Notes: generated from the sequence alone by a model not told the origin. A stretch of DNA of 64,000 nt from Diphasiastrum complanatum (GCA_029204225.1 CM055104.1:45205835-45269834), one strand, 5' to 3'. Counted from the first letter of the stretch, positions 13,339-24,798 are shown. A program made the numbers and translations.

Positions 13339-13890
13339 ATTATAGGATCTTCATTCTAGATTTTGCAGAGTTAGCTCGACCAATTTACAAACTCACAATG
13401 GATTCACATTGGAACGAGGAAGCCCTAAAGGCTTTCCAAAAGCTTAAAGATGCATTGGTTTCAGCACCAATCTTACGTCCGCCCAATTGGTCCATTGAGT
13501 TTCATGTGCATACGGACGCATCGAAGTATGGAATTGGAGCAGTCTTAACCCAGCTAGGAGAACACAAAAAAGATTTTCCAATCCGATTTGCAAACCGACA
13601 ACTCAGTAATACAGAAATGAATTATTCAACCACAGAGTGAAAAGCACTGGCGATGATCTATGCGGTTAAGAAATTTTGACACTACCTGATGGCCACACAT
13701 TTTGCTTTTTATACAGTCCATCAACCCTTGTTCTATCTCGTTAACAAAACTTGCAACACAGGGAGAATCACTAGATGGCTACTTTTGTTATTGGAGTTTG
13801 ATTTTCGGATAGTAGTTCGCAAGGGAAAACAACACTACATGGCAGATCATGTGTCACGAATCAAGGGAAAGAGGTTGCAACCCAACCCGA
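13339..13890 (+). pseudogene. RT end and RNase H of the 12665 element, degraded
   Basis: The frame opens almost at the primer binding site with the RT/RNase H connection (ISNYYRIF, LKDALVSAPILRPPNW) and RNase H with the first catalytic Asp in HTDASKYGIGAVL. The following Glu (NYSTTE) is directly followed by a stop. The expected TDH motif reads TVH, so a catalytic Asp has become Val. Another stop lies in KKF-HY near 13678. The start inside the RT end shows a deletion from near the primer binding site to the RT tail. Confidence 0.8.
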
Positions 13891-14099
13891 CGATGAGCTG
13901 GCTGATGCTACCTTATTTTACGTGGACACAGTACCAGAATTGGCTGCCGACATTGTTGAATATCTATTACAGGGCCAATCAGACAAATCACTACCAAAGG
14001 CGGATCAGCAGAAATTGATCTTGAAAGTTAGACCTTATCAGCTGATTGTCAGCCAATTATTCCAAAGAGGACCATATGGGATTTTTCGGCAGTGTATTC

Positions 14100-14690
14100 T
14101 TCCTCATGAGACCACCCAGATCATTTCACTTTCACATGAAGGCATGGGTGGAGGCCATTTTGCATCCGACATTACAATTCGCAAGATCCTGCAATCAGGA
14201 TGCTGGTAGCCAACGATTCATAAAGATACGGAGGAATACCTGAGGAAGTGCGATGTGTGCCAAAGAGCAAGGAGACCAACGAGATTGAATTATGACCTAT
14301 TGCACCCAGTCTTAGCCCAAGCACCATTCAAAAAGTGGGGAATGGATTACATCGATCCGATTCACCCTGCAGCAAGAAGCACCCAGGCTCGATACATAAT
14401 CGTAGCCACGGACTATCTCACCAAGTGGGTCAAAGCCAAGGCAGCAAGAGTAACTAATGCTAGGACAATTGCCAAGTTCCTCTATGAGAATATTATTATG
14501 CGCTTTGGATGCCCGGTGGAGATTGTCAGCGATCGCGGAAGCCACTTCATCAATGAGACCATCAAGGTCCTGTTAGAGGAATTCTTCGTGATCCATAGAA
14601 CAAGTACGTCTTATTATTCTTGCGGTAATGGTCAAGCAGAATCATCGAATAAGATCCTATGTAGCATGCTCACAAAAGTAGTTGCTAGCT
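14100..14690 (+). pseudogene. Ty3/gypsy integrase of the 12665 element
   Basis: An HHCC zinc region (ISLSHEGMGGGHF ... RKCDVCQRARRP) with an in-frame stop at W-PTIHKD near 14207, then the DDE core. Visible are Asp in WGMDYIDPI, Asp in VSDRGSHF and Glu in NGQAESSNK. The residue after the first catalytic Asp block is DPI rather than the usual GPI. The open frame 14255-15040 runs from integrase into the next region without a stop, so integrase and extra ORF are read as one here, probably by loss of the original boundary. Confidence 0.85.
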
Positions 14691-14768
14691 TTTCTCGTTC
14701 CCACCTCTTTTTACCTTTTCTACCATTTTTTTTTTCATGTTTTCGCACTGTAACTATCACTGCTAACA

Positions 14769-17625
14769 TGGCCTCCTCATCTTCTGAAGACTCTGGCACC
14801 AAGCAAGTGATCCAACGTGAGATACCCTACGCCACCCATATTTGGCCCTTGCCTTCTACTACCCTGATTCAACCATGGCTTCACACTGCTGGTCCACTTC
14901 TTGAGGCAATGGGTTTTTACCCGGAGCTTTTTAATTTTGACATTAACATGGGCCTCTCCCTTCATACCTACGACACCTGGGAAGCACCGAAAGCACATTT
15001 CCACTTCCTATACCAAGCCCACGTACAAGGTACAGATTAACGCAGATTCAATGGTCATCGTCGACATTATGTCTGGTGACCGTTAGCCCATCTCCCATCG
15101 TCAAGCAAAAGCCCTGATCAAATCTTTCATCGCCCAGACTACACCATAGATTCTGATCCAAACTAACAATGGTTACCTGATAGAGGCTATCACGGAATCC
15201 ATCATACAGACGGTTGTACATCTGTTGAACAACTTTCTGGTTGTTTCAACATTTCGTAAGGACAGAATCTAGTCCACGCTGCTGAGTCAAATAGTGGAGT
15301 CCTTCTTGGGATTTCGTGGCCCAACGGTTGTGCCATACGACTGGCATGCCTTCCTCATTCACAAACTAACCATCTCCATCAAACCCAACACCCGTGAGTG
15401 TATCGTAGCAGGCCCTGCTATGTAACTTTGTCTATGCACTTCTCGAGGCGAAAGTGCACGGTTTTCGTCACTCCAACTTTTTATCTTCCATTGTGCCGCA
15501 CACTAACCTCTATTCACCATCTGCTACATCCACATCCTCCCAACCTACAGTTATTGACACGACGGCTAGCAAAAGAATGCGTGGCGCTGCCCCTTCCTCC
15601 TCATCTCCTCCTCCTATTTCTGTTGTCACTCCTCTTCTTTCTGTTCGATCCACGACTGCTTCTGTTTCCACTCTTGTCTCCTCTATTGATACCACTTCTA
15701 CTTATGTTCCATTATCTACTACCCCTTCCATCACTATCGCATCCTCCATTGCTCATGTCTCCACCGTTGCTCCTCTCTAGTTTAACCCCTCTGACTCTCA
15801 GTTGTCTCCGGACACTCTGGCATGGATGCAAGTCATCAACTTTTCACTCCCACGTCAGACCATTTCTGCTACATCCTCGCCTTCCGTGCTCCACACCACA
15901 CTTCAGTTCCACCCATTCTCTTGTTTGAACAAACGGTCCCCACCCCCGTTTCCACTTCTATTTCTTCCACACTTCTTGTTTCGCCATCAAAGGTTGCCGA
16001 GGGCAACCAAACGTTTCCTGATGACGCATTTGTTCAGACAATTTTCATACCATCACTAGATCGGACAGATCCCACCGCCCCAGATGACAGAAGGTCCCCT
16101 GAAAACCTAATTGAAGACAACGATGATGGCGCTCTACCAATCGTCGGGGCCACTACCACACAAGCCCCTCTCAATGCCAGCGTATCGGTTGTTTCAACAG
16201 ATTTAACAATGGCTTACCAAACCTTGGAGTCATATATCTAGGAGGAGGTAGTAGCCAGGGCCACTTTGGACGACCGGGTACTCCACTTGGCGACAAGCAA
16301 CACCCAGTTGTGAGCAGAACTCACGAAGCTGCAGCAAGAGCTTCTTATAGCTCAACAGCATGAACAAGATGGGCACCATGAGATCGCCAAGTTGCAGCAG
16401 AAGGAGGACTTTCAAAGCCTCTCCAAAGCATTGAAAGATGCCTCCATGAAGGTGCGGGAGCTTCAGTCCGAAGAGTCCCAATGGCTTGCTCCCCTCCAAG
16501 CGCAACTACAAATTTATGAAGTAGAGAATACGCGCCTGGGGGCAGAAGTGAAAGCCTTACAAAGCGAAAAACTCGCCTAGCTAGCTCAACCTGCACCAGA
16601 CTCAATTCCACTCTCTCAAGTAGAGATGAATCTCTTCAGGTGTCAGGTGCAGGTATATAGCCAAACATTGAATAGCTACCAGGCAAAATACCAGGCAAGC
16701 GCAACTCACGAGCTCGCCCAAGCCAAACAAGCTCTCAAGGCTTGCCAGCAGTATATGGAGAAGAAGAACCAACCCACCCCAATGGTGATTCCACTTTCAC
16801 CTATTTTTTAGGTTGCATAGGCAAGCACTAGCCATGACCAAGGCCAACAAGCAGCAAGGGGGATAAGTCACGATCAAGGGTCCGAAGGCCAAGACCAAGG
16901 ACCAGCTGATACGGGTGCTAAAATGCGGGACCAAGGCCAAGACATAGGTCCAAACAAAAGCCAAGAGGAAGGACAAGCCTCCTCATCAAGAGGCTCGCGC
17001 ACCATATCTGCCAGCCGAGCCTTCAAATGCCCAAAGTTCGTGGAAGAGAAAATCAACGAATTTCTAGCCAAGTATCCCCATGAGTAAGCAAGAGGCGGTT
17101 GGCAAATATCATTTTTGGCGTAGAGAATAAAAGTCAACGAGCTGCAAGCACTACCCGGCCTCCAACCACAACCAGAGTGGCATCAACAGCTCTTTGAAAG
17201 AGACCCTGCAGCCATCAGGGCCTATGTGACAAGTTCGCAACAACTATGGGTGAACGTGCACTTCTTGCCATGCACACGACGATCCAAATGGGCAAAATGC
17301 AGCACCCCTCTGGACAAGATCACTATTCAAAACTTCAATTGGCCAAGAATTCCATCAGAGCACGGTTGGGATACGGATGTAGATGCTCGAAGGGCTCTCA
17401 CCCTATTTGCCAATAAATATTTCAATTGTCCTGATCCAACAGTCCGCGCGACAGCCACTTACGTCCGAGACTTAGAGCATTTAATGGGAATTGAAACCAA
17501 TTGCATTCCTTGGCGATCCCTGGATGTGCCGATTCCAATCGTGGGTCGACCAAGACTAGCTGACAAGAGTCCACAAGTCCCTTCACACACCCAAGGACTT
17601 GAAAAAACTGAACCGCATTAATTTC
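14769..17625 (+). pseudogene. Extra ORF region downstream of integrase, about 950 codons, unknown function
   Basis: Coding sense can be followed through several frames between integrase and the 3' LTR. (1) 14769-15430: starts MASSSSED, contains LLEAMGFYPELFNFDIN, IVDIMSGDR and GFRGPTVVPYDWHAFLIH, with about five stops. (2) 15430-16230: Ser/Thr/Pro-rich low complexity. (3) 16250-16810: Gln/Glu/Leu heptads that read as coiled coil, with stops near 16578 and 16809. (4) 16860-17080: Gly/Gln/Asp-rich. (5) 17150-17625: a soluble C-terminal part (HGWDTDVDARRALTLF, ATYVRDLEHLMGI). No domain is recognised. Additional ORFs at this site are known from Tat/Ogre-type gypsy elements, some with a plant mobile domain, which I do not see here. 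A captured host gene is the alternative. Confidence 0.6.
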
Positions 17626-17731
17626 ATGGAAGACGTCACGGGCTACCTGATCCACCAGAGGCGGGCCAAGAAGACTCTCTACTAAACCGGCAGAGTGCCG
17701 AGGGACCGACACTACTTCAGGCTGTGGGTCT

Positions 17732-18548
17732 TGTTGGGGGTATTCCCGACAGATTGTAAATAAATAAAATTGACCAATAAAGTGTGTTGCGAGGGCATGA
17801 CATCCTGCATGTATAAGCCCATGGCCCAATGAGCACGCAAGTGTTGTTGTAAATGAAATAATAGACTTGCCCTTTGTAGTTAAAATAAAACTTGAGGCCC
17901 AAAGTCAATTTAACACTTAGAGTTTACTTTTTTAGAGTTGGTCCAATTTTGGACTCACATGAATCTTGTGATTTCCAATGTACTTTTTGTGGACCCTTGG
18001 ATCAAGCTGGGTCCACGATGAATGGATAGGATCCATGTAAATATTAGCCAATAGGATTTTGGGGCAAGGGCTTTCCCCATTTATAAAAGACACCATTTGT
18101 ACTCTATTTTCATGCTTAATGAGAAGGAGAAAACTCTATCACTTTTTGGAGAGAAGCATCCTCATTTGCTAGTCACTACTTGCTAATGCTTTTGATTGTG
18201 TTTTCCATTGCTTTTTATTTTCATGCTTATTGGTTGTCTTAGTTAATGTTTCTCCATTAGCAAGCATAAGGAGCATTTGAGCTAACCTCCACTCTCACTC
18301 TCTATCTCTCTCTTTCTCTCTTCTCTTCTCAATCTCTTCTAATCTTCCGTTTCCTTTCACCTACAATCATGATGAAGGTAGTTTAGGGGAGTAGAGTTAG
18401 TGGAAGTAGTGTTAGTGGTGGTAGAGTTAGACAAAAAGTAGGGAACTAACTAAAAGTAGCATCTAAGCATAGTTAGGTGCCTATCCAGTGAACTAACCCT
18501 TGTTGACAGGCGAGAGGGCTACAACTATAGTAGATCGAAGACCCTACA
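17732..18548 (+). repeat. 3' LTR of the 12665 element
   Basis: Full-length copy (817 bases) with the same ends as the 5' LTR plus a CT-rich segment of about 165 bases near 18210-18375 that the 5' copy lacks. It follows a GAGGGACCG purine tract near 17700. CTTGT follows at 18549. Confidence 0.92.
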
Positions 18549-18553
18549 CTTGT

Positions 18554-19150
18554 TCTTTGTCAAAAGGACTTGTCTTGGATCTTTGCTTAGCCTTCTTAGC
18601 AGGATTTGATCGTGGAGGTGATGACTTCTGAGAAGATAAACTCTTCTTCAAAGGTGAAGACTTCCTAGACGATGACGTCAACTCTGACTTGTAGAATCAT
18701 CCTTGACTTCTCCTTTGCCTTTATCCAGTAAGGTGGCACATTCCTTGAATCAATCTTTTGAGGAGGATTTTCTCATTTTAGGGCCATATTATAATGTTGT
18801 TTGGCTTGTTTCTTTGTCATTGATCATGTGATCCTGTCTTTCTTCAATATGGCTGCTTTTGGCAGTTCATGAATACTATGCACTCCAAATCTTGTTGGAT
18901 CCATATGATTTAGAGTCTGCTCATCAGTAAGTTCTACATTGTCATCATAAGTCAAGACATGACTCACAGGTTTGAGTTCATTTTCAATCGGATCTGGTAT
19001 AGGTTCCGTTGATATCCAAGCTACATTCAGCCATTCAATGAAAAAGTGATCGGTGTATCCAAGGTTCGATCCAATAATGAAATCTTGCTCAAGTCTGACT
19101 GATTATCTTGTTGACACATATGTCCTACTATACAATCAATCGTTGCAAGA
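18554..19150 (-). pseudogene. Post-protease basic region of the minus-strand gag-protease element
   Basis: Minus-strand sense continues left of the protease through ELTDEQTLNHMDPTRFGVHS, KKQAKQHYNMALK and a Lys/Ser/Pro-rich stretch (SSPPRSNPAKKAKQRSKTS) up to the CTTGT site. Stops and shifts interrupt it. None of the RT motifs expected after a gypsy protease is present. With the CTTGT-flanked insertion removed, the frame reads straight into 12659-12445. Confidence 0.5.
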
Positions 19151-19153
19151 GAT

Positions 19154-19893
19154 TCATTCCAGTTGACAGTATCGGTTTGAGAATCGTAATGAACTCCCCA
19201 ATTTTTTTTCTGGTCGATCACAAGTATGATCCGTTGTTGATGAATCATCATTCTCTTTTTGAACCACTGGTTTGATAGTCCAAGTTGCAGGATCAACCTT
19301 GACTGCACATTCATGATTTTCAAAAGTGATTTTTCTGATACCCCAGTTATGAACTACTTGCGCAACTCGTAACCATGGGCGTCCCAATAGGACTCGATAG
19401 ACATTTGGTGCTTCTAGTAAGTCCATTACTACAAAAGTAATGACAAAGTGTACTCCGGCAATTCTGACAGGTATATCTTCAATTATTCCTCTCGGACGAA
19501 CTGTCATAAATCAGCTAACTTAATGGCAAAAGTCACAGGTTTTATCTTTGTAAGGCCCCATTTTGCACATAGCTTTGTAGAAATCAGGTTAACTCCCGAA
19601 CCGCCATCTATCACAGCTGGTTCATTAGAAAATTGTCTATGCTGTATCGATAGGGTGATTTTTTTTTGTTCACTTTCCCAAGCTGCTTCGACATGGAGTA
19701 CTTCATTATATTCTTCAAATCCAACACAAAAAAGTGGCTCCTGATGGACTTTTGGTTCAACTTGAGTTAACTTTTGCGCTGATACTTCTTTTGCTTTTGG
19801 CACCAACTTCAGGAACTCTCCCAACGAAATATTGATCTTACTAGACAAAATATTCATGACTAGTTTTGTTTGTGTTGCTTCCGGTTCAGTCAT
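19154..19893 (-). pseudogene. Aspartic protease of the minus-strand gag-protease element
   Basis: Two overlapping frames: the first holds an N-terminal linker and the active site VIDGGSGVNLIS (near 19590). The second, from 19507, gives the remainder with LLGRPWLRVAQVVHNW, typical of gypsy proteases. A stop separates the frames at about 19504. It follows the two-knuckle nucleocapsid at 19953-20519 in normal gag-PR order. Confidence 0.75.
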
Positions 19894-19952
19894 CTTGAAG
19901 CATTATGATGATGCAACTGAGCATTCATATTTGTATATGATTTTTCCGGTGA

Positions 19953-20519
19953 CTACAATGGTGAAGAAAAAACTTTGGTTGTTGCTCCAGCAACTTCAAG
20001 CTCTTCTTCTTCTTGCAGATGTTTAATCCACTGTCTCATATCCTGATATCTTCTTTTTTCTGTATGAAGATTCGGATAGACTCCAGATGCTATTGTTATA
20101 TCAGTTAATGGTATAGAATCAGTAGGTACTAGATCTACTACCGGTTCTTTCTGCTTCTGTGCTCTGGTGACTACCATCAAGGGTACACTTGGTTTATTCT
20201 GAGCTACTGGTCTTTGCTTGATTATTATCAAATTTACAGGAGCTGTAGCTGGTGGTGGCTTCGATTTTGTTGGACACTCCTTATAGAAATGCCCATAACC
20301 ACAGTCACGACAGAATGGTGCAAATTTTTCTTTATTTGGACATTCTGCAACTTTGTGATTTTCTCCACATGCAAAGCATCCAAGTGGTGCTCTGGTCCAA
20401 TTTTTAGATGCTTGTTGTTGCGCGGCAGCATAAATAACATATTGGTCTAAAGATCCACCTTCTTGATCATTACCATAGTTCCATTGCTCGACACTTCTGT
20501 AAGGTTCTGGTTCCATCAA
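19953..20519 (-). pseudogene. Gag nucleocapsid region with two zinc knuckles
   Basis: Within 188 residues lie CFACGENHKVAEC and CRDCGYGHFYKEC, both CX2CX4HX4C. Pro/Lys-rich linkers follow, then the start of the protease linker with an acidic coiled stretch (QWIKHLQEEEELEV). Zinc knuckles bind element RNA in the virus-like particle. The frame is separate from the capsid part at 20757-21565. Confidence 0.8.
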
Positions 20520-20756
20520 ATTGGCAGGAGGAGCGAGGTGCTTTGGTAGGGCAGGTAAGGCTAATCGTTCTGGATATCCAAGAGTAGATTGTCAAGGTCT
20601 AGCTGCCAGATATCCGAGGATTGAAGTTGCAAAAAGTTGTCTCATGATCAGGCGAATTACACAAATGGCATATACTGATTTCCATTCATTTTTTTCAATT
20701 GAGAACACTCATTCACTGTGTGATTTCATGTACAAATAGAACACCAGACATTTTTC

Positions 20757-21565
20757 CTACATAGGAAAAGTCTTTGCAAACTTCTCAGGTTCCTTGTTCG
20801 CTTCTCCATGGAAATCTTCCAATGCTTTGATCTTCTCATCAAATTGCGACTGCAACTTTTTCATCTGTTTCTGCTGTTTCTTCCCAAGTTTCTTGAACTC
20901 ATCGAACATCATTTCTATAGTAGCGTCGACATTCGTCAATGCAGTGGTGGTGGATGTCGTAGTGGTTTGCCCTGCTGTATAAGGCAACATACTGATATTC
21001 GGCTCATCGTGTGAATCTTCATCCTCCTCCAAATTGCATCATCCATAGCATTTTGCAAAAGTGCGTACTCATTATGGCATTTTAGCTCACGTCTGATCCT
21101 TTTAGGCAAACTTGACAAAAACCACATAATCATGGCATTTTCATTAATCAGCTTAGGTCCGCACTCAGATCTGAGGCACTTTACCCTTTCAATGTAATCT
21201 CGAACCATTTCCCGCTTTCTCATTTTAATTTTACTTAAAAGTAGAAAAAGGTCTTCTATAAACTTTCGAGGTTTGAACTGTGTGATAAGGGCTCGTTTAA
21301 CAGTCTCCCAATTTGTACGCTTAGTTTCATCTTGATTATAGTACCAATCTTGTGCTGCGCTTGTTAAGGCCATAGGAAAAAAATTAAGTTTATCTTGGGG
21401 AAAATTTTCGCCATAGATTTCACAAGGTTTAAAATAGATCTGAAGAAATCTAACTGGATCTATTAATCCATTGTATTTGGGTAGATCCAAATGGGGTGCT
21501 CTTCTAACAATGATTGGATTGACTTCTTGAGGAGCACCTCCAGGAGCACCTCTAGGGGCAGCCAT
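20757..21565 (-). pseudogene. Ty3/gypsy gag capsid region
   Basis: The start at 21565 (MAAPRGAPGGAP) precedes a Retrotrans_gag domain: LDLPKYNGLIDPVRFLQIY, ALTSAAQDWYYNQ, WETVKRALITQFKP and DYIERVKCLRSECGP, in the usual order over about 170 residues. One frameshift near 21030 leads to a Thr-rich linker and a Lys/Gln-rich coiled coil (EMMFDEFKKLGKKQQKQMKKL). Translation products would form the particle shell. Confidence 0.85.
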
Positions 21566-22299
21566 CTTTACAGATTAAATCAAGCAGACAATGAGATTGG
21601 ATCTAGATTTTCAATCAAAATTATCTCAAATCACTTGACAAGAATTGAATTCCTAAATCGTGCAAAAGATTTCGAAATTCAACTAATCGATACTTCTCAA
21701 AAATGAAAAAAATTTCAGAATCAAAATCAGACTGTATCAGATTTGACCCAAAATTTGACAGGGACTTGATCTGGAAAATCAGAACCTAAAAATAGAACTA
21801 GCGAAGGTTCCTTAGGCGAAGATTCACTCAATGAAGGTTCAACAGTGTTATTAAAAAAAAAAAACTCTCTAATTAGTATTTTTTGACAAATTCTATTGAA
21901 ATAACCTTCGTCGAACTCTCAGACTCAGAATATGACACAGATAAAACTAGGGTAGAAGTAGCAAAGGTTTCTAGCACACAAAAACATAGTTTCTGTAGTT
22001 TGGCGAGGGTAAAAATAAAAATTTTCTAGGATCTGGATAGAATGAATGTTTGTCGAACTCACAAATAATAATTTATTATAAATAGAATGATCTAAAAATT
22101 TAATGAAGGTTCTGACAAAGAATCAAAAGTAATACTGGTATTTTCACAAAAAAGAGACTTTTTTGACGACAATATGACAATATGACAACTAATCCTCTGA
22201 GAAACCTTCTATTTCTGATATAATTCTTCGTCGACCTGGCAGTAGATAGATCTAAATCACACCTATGCACAATGAATCGGGCGAAGATTCATTTTTTGT
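21566..22299 (-). other. Leader of the gag-protease element, no gene
   Basis: AT-rich, with repeated GAAGGTTC and CTTCG words. It lies upstream of the gag start on the minus strand and is probably 5' leader and LTR sequence. No primer binding site or LTR end could be fixed. Confidence 0.35.
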
Positions 22300-22882
22300 A
22301 TTTTTAGGATTTTGGTGATTTTTTGGTGTTTTTTGGTGTTTTTTGATGGTTTTTTTTATGTTTTTGAAAATTTGCTGGAAAGGATTGTTTACCCTTCAAA
22401 TTGAAGGTTCTGTGATGAAAATCGAAGGTGCTTGCAGCTCAACAAATGTTTCCTGAAAGAGGGCAAAATGTCATCAGCTCTGATGATGATTTTTGTCTCC
22501 TTTTGACCAAAATCTAGCAGATTTGACCGATTTTTGTTGTTTTTTCTGATATCTCAGATCCAAATGGATCTAAAGATTAGTGATCCACAAAACTTTTCTT
22601 GTTTCACAATCAGATTAGATTTTAAACAAGCAAATCCACTCAAATTAGGCAAAATCACTCCCAAACTAACCCTAAATATAGATTTAACACTATTCATGCC
22701 ACGACAAGATGCCTGCCTTTGATTTTAGAAATCATGAACAAATTGACTAACTAACCCCCATGATTGGGATCTAAACTACCTACATCTGATCTACACACGT
22801 GGGAACATGCTCTCACAAGTGTGATTTACAAAGTGTACAAAAAACTATATACAAATCAAGCTAGAATTTGTCAATTTTCACA
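22300..22882 (-). repeat. 3' LTR side of a minus-strand copia fragment
   Basis: On the minus strand the sequence GAAGAGGAG (polypurine tract) is followed at 22882 by TGTGAAAATTGACAAATTC, a copia LTR start also seen in variant form at 54975 (minus), 56019 and 58447. The other end is not resolved; the limit given is a guess. Confidence 0.45.
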
Positions 22883-22884
22883 CT

Positions 22885-23341
22885 CCTCTTCAAATCTAGC
22901 ATGATAAAATTATATTACACTTATCTAAAATCTCAAGGGCTGATCTTAGCTTGTTGAATGAATCCTTAGGCAAGGATTTAGTGAGAATATCAGCTAAGCA
23001 ATCCGATGATGGCACATGTTGGAGTTGGATCTCTCTGGCTTGCATCTTCTCCCTCACAAAGTGATGAGCAATTTCGATGTGTTTGCTCTTTGCATGGAAT
23101 TTAGGATTGGTTGCAAGTTATTGGGCTGATCGGTTGTCACAAAATATGATAGGTACCTCCTCGGCCTCCATGACATGAAGCTCCACCAATAGTCTTTTAA
23201 GCATAGTACCTCCTTTGTTGTGGAAGTCAAGGCCTTGTATTCAAATTCTGCAGAGGAAAGTGAAATAGTATCCCAAGATCTATCTAAGAAATCTTTCGGC
23301 CATTTTTCAATGAGAATGCGGAATCTTTTGAAACGATCCAT
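22885..23341 (-). pseudogene. Copia RNase H C-terminal fragment
   Basis: Minus-strand sense shows ISLSSAEFEYKALTS (copia has SLSSTEAEYKAL), a degraded DNQPNNLQPILNSMQRANTSKHIE-like region, and the tail towards the 3' LTR. Several shifts. Everything upstream of RNase H is lost at about 23300. Confidence 0.75.
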
Positions 23342-23963
23342 TTTTTTTAAGCCCTTGAGTTTTTTTAAAGTTCACGTAAACTTTTAACCTTCAAATAAAA
23401 TAAAAAAAATTTGTAACATGCGACATTTTGCAAATATTTAAAATTTAGACTGAGTGATGAGAGATATTTGTTAAATTTTAGATTCAATTCACTAATAAAA
23501 TACAATTATTAGTTGTGATCAATTTGTTATTTTGAAAAATAATTGTTAAATTAAGTAAATTCAAAATTTTGGAACATTGTGGTTTTTTATTTTTCTTGAA
23601 ATTGCAATAAAAAAATATTTTGATATGATTTTGAAAGCTTGTTAAAAAAAAATTCTTAATATTTTGGCATCTAAAAAAAATGATTCAAATGCAAAATTGA
23701 AAAATATTTGTTTGATTAACTAATATGAATAATCATTAAACTTAAATAACACAAAGATGTTTAAAAACCATTTTCTAGAAAAAATCATTCTTATATTGAT
23801 CATCTTTTCTAAAAGAAAAAAATATTCACATAAATTTTTTTGATAAATGTTTGTACATGCAATCAAAATTTTTCAATCAAATCATTTGGATCAGGACAAG
23901 CAGCCCTTCCAAGATTTGTCTCTATTTGAGAAGTAGATTGCTATTGAGTAACAACACCCACTA
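23342..23963. other. AT-rich stretch, nothing recognised
   Basis: Long A and T runs with no coding sense on either strand. Confidence 0.6.
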
Positions 23964-24798
23964 TTACATTAAAAGTTGTTCAACCGCCTCTGCTAGATCA
24001 CCTTCATCACATGCAATGCCACTAGCAAGCGGTTGGAGCTCTTTGCAAAGTGGAGCAACATTGTCTGAGGGGCCTAATTTACTCACTTCTTGAAACTCGT
24101 TTGGAGAAACTAAATTCCTACTAATCTCATTTTGATAAAGCTTACTAAGCTCTCATCTAGCTCTACTACCACTACATGTCTACCCTTTTGGACAACACAT
24201 GCACTAGTTGTGTCGCTACCACTAAATAAACCTAAAATTTAGTCAGTCAGATGAGAAAACATGTCAATTAATCAATTTACAAGTTGTTGTGGCTTCTGGT
24301 ATGGGGAAGCTATAAAACCAGTATATTCAACTATTTTGTCACTATAGAAAATTCAAAATGATTGCCAAACTCAATGTTTCCTATAATGTTGTAATGCAAC
24401 ATTGACCTCTTGCCATAGGTTGAAAAATAGCCAATGGTGAGATATGTAATCTCATTACAAAAGCGAGCACCACTAGAATTTCTTACATTTGGCTTGAACT
24501 TGCAATAATTGAGATTAAATAATTAGAAAATGGTCAACCTAGTTGACAAAGAATGTTTAAAATAGAGGAATAGCTTGTAAATGTCTTTAGGCAAAACCAA
24601 AACTTACCAAACTGCATTCTTGATTCATGCATTGCAAATTTCAAGAAATGCTTTCTGCATGCCAACTTGAATAAAATACCAGTATCCTCCATTATGGAAC
24701 CAGCAACTACCAGGGGCAATCATCATTCAACGATCCCACCAGTTTGAATCCGTACGGAATGTCTATAATGCAAAGATTTCCATATCCTGAGGGATGGG
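23964..24798 (-). pseudogene. DNA methyltransferase-like pseudogene (N6/N4 amino-methylase, beta order)
   Basis: Minus-strand sense starts at the LTR edge with IIDIPYGFKLVGSLNDDCPW (DIPYG at 24749-24763), matching the catalytic DPPY motif IV with a following Gly. Next come FHNGGYWYFIQVGMQKAF, a probable intron (24499-24607, GT...AG), then FKPNVRNSSG, EITYLTIGYFS, SPYQKPQQLV (24290-24307) and ILGLFSGSDTTSAC (24203-24238). The last is the SAM-binding FxGxG motif I. It ends EAVEQLLM and a stop at 23964. At least three in-frame stops and several shifts. The order DPPY, QKP, FxGxG is that of beta-class methylases such as PF01555. The 5' part is cut off by the LTR at 24799. Confidence 0.65.

Larger units (their letters stand above)
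12665..18548 (+). mobile_element. LTR retrotransposon (Ty3/gypsy type), delimited by LTRs and a CTTGT target duplication
   Basis: Two direct LTRs (12665-13320, 17732-18548) both start TGTTGGGGG and end ACCCTACA. The 5-bp CTTGT occurs immediately outside each end (12660-12664 and 18549-18553). A TGGCGCC-type primer binding site follows the 5' LTR directly. The internal 4.4 kb starts in the middle of the RNase H region, so gag, protease and nearly all of RT are deleted. It continues with integrase and then a long extra ORF region. All coding parts carry stops, so it is non-autonomous. It is nested in a minus-strand element whose reading frame is open across the empty site. Confidence 0.92.

Noticed and set aside
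15398-15928. 176-codon Leu/Pro-rich frame as a separate gene
   Set aside because: It is an alternative frame of the Ser/Thr/Pro-rich part of the extra ORF region; its composition follows from the TCC/CTC-rich DNA.
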